DNA from: an uncultured Alistipes sp.
GTDB taxonomy: Bacteria > Bacteroidota > Bacteroidia > Bacteroidales > Rikenellaceae
Direction: 5' to 3'
DNA length: 64,000 nucleotides
NCBI GenBank assembly: GCA_910577475.1
Contig: CAJTLJ010000006.1
Coordinates: 62,001-126,000 of the forward strand
Part shown: positions 31,770 to 38,436 of the stretch, one piece after another
How the letters are laid out: every line of letters begins with the position of its first letter
Position numbering within the stretch: the stretch's first letter is position 1
Notes under the pieces: generated by a model
Seen by the model: only the letters and a program-made list of their open reading frames with translations
The model's database searches: none
Told to the model about the DNA's origin: nothing
Position numbers and translations under genes: made by a program

Positions 31770-32252
31770 ATGAAGAAATTGTTCTGTATGGCCTTTGCGC
31801 TGACGATGGCTTTCGTCGCTTCGGCACAGCAGCTGCCCGACGTTCGTGTGGAAAACGCCGAGGGCAAGACGATCTCCACCCGTGAACTCATCGGTGGCAA
31901 ACCGTTGATCATCTCTTTCTGGTCGCTCGCCTGCAAACCCTGCATTCAGGAGCTCAACGCCATCAACGACCAGCTCGACGAGTGGCGCGAGCAGGCCGAC
32001 TTCGAGGTAATCGCCGTATCGGTGGACGATGTGCGCATGAAGGCGGCCGCCAAGGCCAAATCCCGCTCCTTCGGCTGGGACTTCATCTGCATCTTCGACG
32101 GGAACCAGACCCTGAAGCGGGCCATGAACGTGTCGCTTACCCCCCAGAGCTTCGTGCTGGACAAGGAGGGTCGGATCGTCTTCTCGCACTCGGGTTACAC
32201 CCCCGGCAGCGAGCAGCTTCTGCTGGATAAAATCTTGGAGCTTAACAAATAG
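31770..32252 (+). CDS. Periplasmic TlpA-like thioredoxin
   Basis: 160 residues. A cleavable signal peptide (MKKLFCMAFALTMAFVASA) is followed by a thioredoxin fold of the TlpA/redoxin type. The active site is Cys55 and Cys58 in FWSLACKPCIQEL, and the cis-Pro lies in SLTPQSFVLDKEGRIV. Such proteins reduce or relay disulfides in the periplasm. The DUF6029 barrel starts six bases after its stop, so they are one transcript. It is the likely periplasmic partner of the CGYC protein encoded at 33896. Confidence 0.92.
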   Translation: MKKLFCMAFALTMAFVASAQQLPDVRVENAEGKTISTRELIGGKPLIISFWSLACKPCIQELNAINDQLDEWREQADFEVIAVSVDDVRMKAAAKAKSRSFGWDFICIFDGNQTLKRAMNVSLTPQSFVLDKEGRIVFSHSGYTPGSEQLLLDKILELNK

Positions 32253-32258
32253 AGGATT

Positions 32259-33875
32259 ATGAAGCGATTTTTGACACTTCTGCTCGCTGCGGGCTGTACC
32301 GTGGCGGCGCAGGCGCAGATCCGTCTGGGCGACGGCCAGCTGACGGGCAGCTTCGAGACCAACACGATCTACTACGTCGACGACAACGGGCTCGGCGAGG
32401 CCGGCAAGGCACCCAAGGACCACTTCGGTTCCAACAACTATCTGAAGGCGGACTATACCTACGGCCGTTTCTCGGCCGGCCTGCAGGCGGATGCCTACCT
32501 GCCCGCCCTGCAAGGTTACGAGATCGGCCAGCAGCCCGGCGGACATAAGTTCTACCTCTCGTCCAAGTACATCCAGTGGCAGGACAAGAACTTCTCGGTG
32601 CTGGTGGGCGATATCTTCGACCAGTTCGGCAACGGTCTGATCTACCGCAGCTACGAGGACCGTCAGCTGGGATTCAACAACTCCGTGGAGGGTATCCGCG
32701 GTATCTACCGGTTCGGCAGCTTCGTCGAGCTGAAGGGCCTCTACGGCCGTCCGAGGCTCTATACCGACTACACCGATTCGTGGGTGCGCGGCGCCGATCT
32801 GAAGATCTCGATCGCCGACATCGCGAAGGCTTCGGAGCTGCAGCTCACCATCGAGGGCAGCTACGTGAACCGTTACGAGGGGCTCGACAAGGACGAGTAC
32901 GTCGACTTCGCGGAGCTGGGTCTCACCAACCCCAACCTGAACATGTACTCGGGCCGTCTGAATCTGGACTGGAAAGGGCTTTCGCTGCGCGGCGAGTACG
33001 CCGTGAAGAGCACGGACCTCTCGTCGCTGAATCAGACCGAGGCCATGAAGGGGCACGCGTCGCTCGTCGAGCTGGGCTACTATTACAAGGGTTTCAGCTT
33101 CTCGGGCCAGTTCCGCGAGCTGGATCACATGGGCACTCTCCTCTCGCTCTACGGCAACGGCACGGGCAACACGCTCAACTATCTGCCGGCGCTCACCCGT
33201 CAGTACACCTATATGCTGGCTAACCTGAATCCCTATCAGGTCAACGTCGAGGGAGAGATCGGCGGTCAGGTGGATGTCTACTATACCTGGCGCAACCCTT
33301 CGAACCGCCACCGCTACTGGAACTTCCACGCCAATTACTCCACCTTCTACACCCGCAACCTGTCGCAGACCGCGTCGTCGGACCGCCACGAACTGCTGTG
33401 GCGCGACGCCAACTTCGATATCGAGCGGCAGTGGAACCGGACGTGGAAGACCACGATCCTCTATTCGTTCCAGGAGTGGAACCCCTATCACGGGGCGAAG
33501 CACCGCACCTACGTGTCGAACATCTTCGTGGCTGACGTCACCTGCAAGATCTCCAAGAAGTCTTCGCTGCGCGCCGAGGTGCAGTACCTGCTCTCCGACG
33601 AGTACGAGGGCGACTGGGTGGCCGGTCTGCTGGAGTACAACCTGGCGCCGCGCTGGAGCATCTTCTTCCAGGACATGTACAATCTGGACGCGACCGCAGC
33701 CAACAACTACGAGAAGATCAACTACTACAGCGGCGGTTTCAGCTACACGAAGAGCCGCACCCGCATCCAGCTCAGCTACGGCCGCAACCGCGCCGGCTAC
33801 ATCTGCTCGGGCGGCGTGTGCCGCTATTCGCCGGCCTATACGGGCGTGAACCTTGCGATCACCTCGTCGTTCTAA
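32259..33875 (+). CDS. DUF6029 family outer-membrane beta-barrel
   Basis: 538 residues with a signal peptide (MKRFLTLLLAAGCTVAAQA). From residue 20 on it is built of alternating aromatic and polar strands (YLKADYTYGRFSAGLQADAY, KFYLSSKYIQWQDKNFSVLV, LNLDWKGLSLRGEYAV), the look of an outer-membrane barrel of 16 or more strands, and it ends in a phenylalanine (AITSSF), as barrel proteins do. The DUF6029 assignment is from memory of this family beside Omp28 genes. Its function is unknown. It sits between the TlpA-like and Omp28 genes. Confidence 0.85.
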   Translation: MKRFLTLLLAAGCTVAAQAQIRLGDGQLTGSFETNTIYYVDDNGLGEAGKAPKDHFGSNNYLKADYTYGRFSAGLQADAYLPALQGYEIGQQPGGHKFYLSSKYIQWQDKNFSVLVGDIFDQFGNGLIYRSYEDRQLGFNNSVEGIRGIYRFGSFVELKGLYGRPRLYTDYTDSWVRGADLKISIADIAKASELQLTIEGSYVNRYEGLDKDEYVDFAELGLTNPNLNMYSGRLNLDWKGLSLRGEYAVKSTDLSSLNQTEAMKGHASLVELGYYYKGFSFSGQFRELDHMGTLLSLYGNGTGNTLNYLPALTRQYTYMLANLNPYQVNVEGEIGGQVDVYYTWRNPSNRHRYWNFHANYSTFYTRNLSQTASSDRHELLWRDANFDIERQWNRTWKTTILYSFQEWNPYHGAKHRTYVSNIFVADVTCKISKKSSLRAEVQYLLSDEYEGDWVAGLLEYNLAPRWSIFFQDMYNLDATAANNYEKINYYSGGFSYTKSRTRIQLSYGRNRAGYICSGGVCRYSPAYTGVNLAITSSF

Positions 33876-33895
33876 TTTCGTAACACCAAAAAAAG

Positions 33896-35626
33896 ATGAA
33901 GATCATGAAATTCTGGAAATATCTGTTGTCGCTGGCCGTCGTGTCGTTCGCGCTGACCGCCTGCCTCAAGGGCGACGGCTGGGAGGAGGAGAACAATCCG
34001 CAGCCCGACCCCGCTCCTGCGCTGACCGTCTCGCTCTCTTCCCCGTCGGTGATGGGCAACGGCGAGGACTACGTGGAGGTTACGGTATCCTACGAAGGGC
34101 GGACCGTGACGCTTGCCGATGGGCTGACCTTCTGGACCGACGACAAGTCCCTGCTCGAAGAGAGTGCGACCCCGACCGCTTTCGGTACGCGTGCCGAAGG
34201 GGGACCCTACGACGTGACGGACTACTTCGAAGAGGTGTCGGGCGTTATCCGACTGAAAGTCGCCCATGTCGGCCTCTTCTCCTTCTGGGCCCAGTACAAG
34301 GGTGCATCCACGCAGAAAGATCCGCAGAACGTCAAGGCCGTTCCCGAGGGGCTCTATGCCGAGCTCTCGAAGAGCACCGTCGTGGCCGACGGCCGCGACT
34401 ACGCCGAGGTGATGGTCTACTACGAAGGCCGCCGGGTGACGGGAGGAATCAACTATTTCGATATGGACAAGCAGCCTGTCGACAACCTCTTCTCCGAGAA
34501 CCGCTATCGGACGACCACCGTGGGGCAGTTCACCTTCTACGTCTCCTATCTGTCGCTCGATACGTTTGAGAATCCGCTGACCGTCACGGCCGAGGAGCCC
34601 GACGAGATCGACGTTCCGGCGAAGGGACTTTACGTCTACCTCTCCAGCACGGTCATCCAGGCCAACGGCAATGACGCCGTTACCGTGAAGGTATTCTTCG
34701 ACGGCGCGGAGGTGAGCGATCAGGCTACCTACTACAGCCTGCCCGACAACACCGAGTTCAAGTTCCCGAACGGAGTCTATACTACCACGACGGCCGGCAG
34801 CTTCTCGTTCTGGGTGGCTTACAAAACGGAGAACACAATCAAGACTCCGTCAACCATCACGGCGGTCAACTTCGCCATTCCCGACCGTCCGGCCGATCCG
34901 AACCCGTCGTCGACGAGCTTCGTGCGCCGCGTGCTGGTTATGCAGTTTACGGGTACGGGCTGCGGATACTGCCCGCTGATGATGACAACGCTGCGCAACC
35001 TGAAGGCGAACGAGTCCGTCGCCGACAAGTTCAGCGTGGCGGCCTGCCACTCCTACAACTCCTCCGACCCGATGTATTTGGGCGACGGCCTGAGCACCGC
35101 ATTCGGCGTTCAGAGCTATCCTTCGGTGGTGCTGGATATGCGTCAGCAGATGACGAACTCGCAGGAGAACTCCGTGCGCAACGCCATCGAGAACAACTAC
35201 AACCGTATCGCTCCGCTCTGCGGCATCGGTGTGCACTCCGAGGTGGACGGCAATACGGTCGTGGCCCATGTCACCGTGAAAGCGGCGCAGCAGAAGCAGT
35301 TCCGTATCGGTATCATGGTGCTGGAGGACGGAATCAAAGCCACGCAGGCGAACTACAACAGCCTGCCCGGCGATTTCAACACCCACAACAACACGATCCG
35401 CCTGATCGACGGCGGCCGTACCTACAAGGGCTACGAGCTGGGCACGATCAAGGCCGGCAGCGTCGTGGACCACATCTTCGCGCTGAACCTCGACAACTCG
35501 TGGGTGAAGGAAAATTGCCGCCTGGCCGTGTATGTCTGCTCGGACGAGGGCAACGGCTACTATGTTAATAACGTTGTTGAAACCGACGCTCTGACGGCGA
35601 ACCTCTCCTTCGAATACGCGGAGTAG
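33896..35626 (+). CDS. Lipoprotein with three Ig-like repeats and an Omp28-type thioredoxin-like domain
   Basis: 576 residues. The lipobox is LTAC after MKIMKFWKYLLSLAVVSFA, followed by an acidic spacer. Residues about 45-330 hold three related Ig-like repeats of some 95 residues, each with the pattern LS.S.V.A.G.DYAEV.V.Y.GR (LTVSLSSPSVMGNGEDYVEV, LYAELSKSTVVADGRDYAEV, LYVYLSSTVIQANGNDAVTV). Residues 340-576 form the Omp28-related domain, with Cys356 and Cys359 in TGTGCGYCPLMM and the cis-Pro in QSYPSVVLD. It is probably anchored in the outer membrane, perhaps surface-exposed. Translation may also start at Met4. A strong terminator follows. Confidence 0.9.
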   Translation: MKIMKFWKYLLSLAVVSFALTACLKGDGWEEENNPQPDPAPALTVSLSSPSVMGNGEDYVEVTVSYEGRTVTLADGLTFWTDDKSLLEESATPTAFGTRAEGGPYDVTDYFEEVSGVIRLKVAHVGLFSFWAQYKGASTQKDPQNVKAVPEGLYAELSKSTVVADGRDYAEVMVYYEGRRVTGGINYFDMDKQPVDNLFSENRYRTTTVGQFTFYVSYLSLDTFENPLTVTAEEPDEIDVPAKGLYVYLSSTVIQANGNDAVTVKVFFDGAEVSDQATYYSLPDNTEFKFPNGVYTTTTAGSFSFWVAYKTENTIKTPSTITAVNFAIPDRPADPNPSSTSFVRRVLVMQFTGTGCGYCPLMMTTLRNLKANESVADKFSVAACHSYNSSDPMYLGDGLSTAFGVQSYPSVVLDMRQQMTNSQENSVRNAIENNYNRIAPLCGIGVHSEVDGNTVVAHVTVKAAQQKQFRIGIMVLEDGIKATQANYNSLPGDFNTHNNTIRLIDGGRTYKGYELGTIKAGSVVDHIFALNLDNSWVKENCRLAVYVCSDEGNGYYVNNVVETDALTANLSFEYAE

Positions 35627-35637
35627 TACCGCTTTCT

Positions 35638-35683
35638 AAAACAACCCGGGGCTGTCTCTTTTCAGACAGCCCCGGGTTGTTTT
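35638..35683 (+). terminator. Strong terminator after the envelope redox locus
   Basis: A 20-pair perfect stem (ACAACCCGGGGCTGTCT and its complement) with a six-base loop ends in TTTT. It closes the 29055-35626 locus. Confidence 0.92.
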
Positions 35684-35740
35684 ATGAAATGAGATCAATG
35701 GCCCTTCTCTGAATTACTCATGCTGCTGAGCGAAGGGTGG

Positions 35741-35768
35741 CAGAACAATTCACAATGCACGATTGTTC
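35741..35768 (+). repeat. 28-base direct repeat, copy 1
   Basis: The 28 bases beginning CAGAACAATTCACAATGCAC are identical to those at 35941-35968, exactly 200 bases away. Within it GAACAAT and ATTGTTC are inverted. It follows a remnant that resembles the right end of a palindromic unit. Confidence 0.85.
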
Positions 35769-35774
35769 AGTGTC

Positions 35775-36207
35775 TGTCATGTTGAGCGGAGGGCGAAGCC
35801 TCTCCCTGTCACCTTGAGCGGAGCGATAGCGAAGTCGAAAGGTCTCGAGTCCGCTGAACATTTGTCGGCGCGATTCGCAATGGCTCTCGTCCGTCCGACC
35901 CTCGAGACCCCTCGATTCCGCTGCGCTTCACTCGGGGTGACAGAACAATTCACAATGCACGATTGTTCGGTCACCGCACCCCTCTATTGTCATGTCGAGC
36001 GGAGGGCCGCAGGCCCGAAGTCGAGACATCTCGACAGTGCAGAATATCCACCATTGCGACCCGCACGGGTTCACGCCCGTCCGACCGTCGAGATTCCTCG
36101 ACTGCGCCTGCGCTCGGAATGACAATCACTTCTGTCACCTTGAGCGGAGCGATAGCGGAGTCGAAAGGTCTCGAGTTCGCCGAACATTCGCCGCTGCGAT
36201 TCGCACG
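35775..36207. repeat. Array of TGTCA...TGACA palindromic repeat units
   Basis: The gap between convergent genes is filled by four units of one family: a left-arm fragment at 35775-35806, complete units at 35807-35942 (136 bases) and 35988-36124 (137 bases), and a unit from 36133 that lacks its right arm. Complete units begin TGTCA and end TGACA, with arms of about 40 bases as imperfect inverted repeats (TGTCACCTTGAGCGGAGC against CACTCGGGGTGACA). The first and last full arms share over 60 nearly identical bases. A run of nine C residues follows at 36208-36216. The only other contents of the gap 35684-36232 are the two 28-base repeats. No gene is supported. Confidence 0.8.
35941..35968 (+). 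repeat. 28-base direct repeat, copy 2
   Basis: Identical to 35741-35768. It lies between the two complete palindromic units and begins inside the TGACA end of the first. Confidence 0.85.
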
Positions 36208-36232
36208 CCCCCCCCCTGCATTTGGAGGGGGA

Positions 36233-36679
36233 CTATCGTTTCCGGTAGGTGGCTTCGTTGTAGTATTCGTAGCCGTATTCCGGCTCTTTCGAGCGGAAGA
36301 CGAGAACCATTGCGTCGGGGGTGATGGCCGCCACCTGATATCTCTCCGTGTCGCCGCTCTCCGGATAGTCGATGCAGAGCGTTTGTGCGGCAGGGTCGTA
36401 TGCCCAGCCAATCGACGTGGAGGAGCGGTACGCCTCTCCGTCGTAGCGTTCGCAGTACTCGTAAGTACCCGTGTGGTCGCCTTTGAAAATATAGGTCTCG
36501 TCGTAGTCGGGCGATTTCGAGTTCCACTCTTCGAAGTGTCCGTCGTAGACTTCGTAGCCGACCTCTTTCGTCAGTTCCCAGGCGGTGTCGGAGAGATAGT
36601 CCGGGGTGCTTTGCGGTTCGTCGGAGTCGGAGCAGGCGAAGGCGAAGAGCAGGGCGGTGAAGATCAGCAGTTTTTTCAT
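36233..36679 (-). CDS. Small lipoprotein, lipocalin-like
   Basis: 148 residues. The lipobox is LLFAFAC with Cys16, followed by SDSDEPQST. The mature part begins LSDTAWELTKEVGYE and consists of short beta strands with W and Y residues (ETYIFKGDHTGTYEYCE, SIGWAYDPAAQTLCIDY, DAMVLVFRSKEPEYGYE), as in lipocalin-like lipoproteins of Bacteroidetes. The start at 36679 is chosen because it gives a signal peptide, while the longer open frame is a shadow of the upstream gene. It lies 29 bases after the barrel gene and probably ends its operon. Function unknown. Confidence 0.82.
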   Translation of the reverse strand: MKKLLIFTALLFAFACSDSDEPQSTPDYLSDTAWELTKEVGYEVYDGHFEEWNSKSPDYDETYIFKGDHTGTYEYCERYDGEAYRSSTSIGWAYDPAAQTLCIDYPESGDTERYQVAAITPDAMVLVFRSKEPEYGYEYYNEATYRKR

Positions 36680-36708
36680 GATTATTCTGTGTTTAAGAGT
36701 TTCCTGGG

Positions 36709-38436
36709 TCAGAACACGCATTTTACGCCGGCGGTGAAGGCGGCGCCGTGGAGCGGGTAGCCGGCCCACTCGTAGAGCCGTTGGGCGGCCAGGTTGCGAC
36801 CCTCGGCGAAGAGGGTCACGCGGCGTGATACCCGATAGTCGGCATGCAACCGGAGGTCGACCGTGATGGGAACCTCGTAGGTCGAGAATCGCCCGGCGGG
36901 CGGGGTCTCGGGCCGGGTCGTCACGGCGATCCTCGTCCAGTAGCGGGTGCTGACCAGACGGGCCGAGGCCCCGATCGAGAACCGCCGGTGGTCGTACTGC
37001 ATGCTGAGGGTCGTTTCGAGCGCCGGCAGCCCTCCGCCGAGTTTGTGTTCGCCGATCCGGGCCGTGAAGTCGTGCATGAATCCGCGCACCTCCCAGTCGA
37101 TCCGGAAATCGCGGGCCGGGCGCCAGTTGAGTTCGCCGCCGATGACGGCCGTGTTGCGGCGTGCCTGCGCTATGCCGAACTGAAGGTAGTTGTCCGCCGC
37201 CGTTTCGGCCTGCGGAAAGTTCAGCCCGTACCAGTAGCGGGCGTTCTCGATCCAGCTCATGCCGATGAAAATCCGGTAGGCGAAGCGGTTGCCGGCGTTG
37301 CCCGAGACGCCGAAGCGCAGGTTGTAGTCCACCGTGTTCTTCGGCAATACGAATCCCGTGACGATGTAGGGATTTTCGCGGATCAGCGTCCGGAAATCGT
37401 TGCCCTCTACCTGGCCGTCGACCTCGACGAAGGGGACGAAGGCGCCGTTGCCGACGTTGAAATGCAGCCGCAGGTAGGGGAGCAGGTAGTGGAACGGATT
37501 GTGTTCGGCCGAGGTCGTGATGCGGCTGTAGGCGTAGTCCAGCCCCGCCTCGGCATCGACCGTTCGCGAGGTGAAGGCGTAGCGCAGGGAGGCCGTGGCG
37601 GTGTAGGAGGAATAGCTGCTCAAACCGCCGGCACCCCACGAGCCGTCGAAGAGGGCCCGGATGCGCAGCTGGTGTTTGCGGAAACGGAACCCGATTCCGG
37701 CCTCTCCGCCCCCGTCGATCTGCCGGGCGTCGGTCAGCGAGAGGGCTTTCGAGTCGTCGTGCAGAAAGGTGCCGTAACCCTCGATGTTGAAATTGACTTT
37801 GCGGTCGTCGAAGTAGTCGTCGCCGATCCGCACCCGGATGCCGGCCTCGCCGAACCGGACGGGGCTGCCCGCCATCGGGTCCTCGCCGGTCTGCGAGGCG
37901 CCGTAGCGGTGGTGAATGCGGTGGTCGTACCACACCGTGCCCTCCAGCATGTGCCGTCCCAGGTAGCGGCCCGCCGCCGCTCCGATACGGTTGGTCGTCC
38001 GCAGGGAGTTGAGCCGCTGGCCGGCGTCGTTGCGGATCTTTCCGTACTCGCCGTCGTGGTTCAGGCTCAGCAGGGCGTAACCGATGTCCGGATGCTGGGT
38101 GGAGAGGTAGAGGTCGGCTACGCTGTTGAGCGGATAGCCTGCCCCGACCTTCAGGTAACAGGGGGTGGGCCGGTTGAACTCCCAGTAGGTGACCGTAGCC
38201 GGTCGGAAGGTGTGGGCGGTCAGGTGGGTGTCGAACGAACGGGGCTCGACCGTGTAGTCGATGTCGGGACGGATCTTCACCGTGTCGGTGCGGTCGGGGG
38301 CGATGGCCAGCTTCGAGGCGGGGGCCACCTCCGGCAGGTAGCTCTTCGACACCTCGACCTGCTTCTCGACCTGGGCCGTCGCCGCAAGGGGCAGAAGCGA
38401 CAGCAGCAGGGTCCGGATGGTTTTCTTTATCATCAT
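36709..38436 (-). CDS. TonB-dependent receptor-like outer-membrane barrel without plug
   Basis: 575 residues. Signal peptide MMIKKTIRTLLLSLLPLAATA, then a short N-terminal stretch (VEVSKSYLPEVAPASKLAIAPD) and a long barrel of amphipathic strands (YLKVGAGYPLNSVADLYLS, VDAEAGLDYAYSRITTSAE), ending AFTAGVKCVF with a terminal Phe. It lacks the plug domain and TonB box of true receptors. Such barrels in Bacteroidetes are regularly found next to a large TPR lipoprotein or periplasmic protein, as here. The start overlaps the stop of the TPR gene as ATGA, so the pair is translationally coupled. Substrate unknown. Confidence 0.85.
   Translation of the reverse strand: MMIKKTIRTLLLSLLPLAATAQVEKQVEVSKSYLPEVAPASKLAIAPDRTDTVKIRPDIDYTVEPRSFDTHLTAHTFRPATVTYWEFNRPTPCYLKVGAGYPLNSVADLYLSTQHPDIGYALLSLNHDGEYGKIRNDAGQRLNSLRTTNRIGAAAGRYLGRHMLEGTVWYDHRIHHRYGASQTGEDPMAGSPVRFGEAGIRVRIGDDYFDDRKVNFNIEGYGTFLHDDSKALSLTDARQIDGGGEAGIGFRFRKHQLRIRALFDGSWGAGGLSSYSSYTATASLRYAFTSRTVDAEAGLDYAYSRITTSAEHNPFHYLLPYLRLHFNVGNGAFVPFVEVDGQVEGNDFRTLIRENPYIVTGFVLPKNTVDYNLRFGVSGNAGNRFAYRIFIGMSWIENARYWYGLNFPQAETAADNYLQFGIAQARRNTAVIGGELNWRPARDFRIDWEVRGFMHDFTARIGEHKLGGGLPALETTLSMQYDHRRFSIGASARLVSTRYWTRIAVTTRPETPPAGRFSTYEVPITVDLRLHADYRVSRRVTLFAEGRNLAAQRLYEWAGYPLHGAAFTAGVKCVF

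Noticed and set aside
35763..36122. Short frames with peptides such as CHVERR and SFRAQAQS
   Set aside because: They come from translating the palindromic repeats. Similar peptides appear wherever this type of repeat is translated, so they are not genes.
35741..36207. A CRISPR array
   Set aside because: Only two copies of the 28-base repeat occur, the intervening DNA is itself repetitive, and no cas gene is near.
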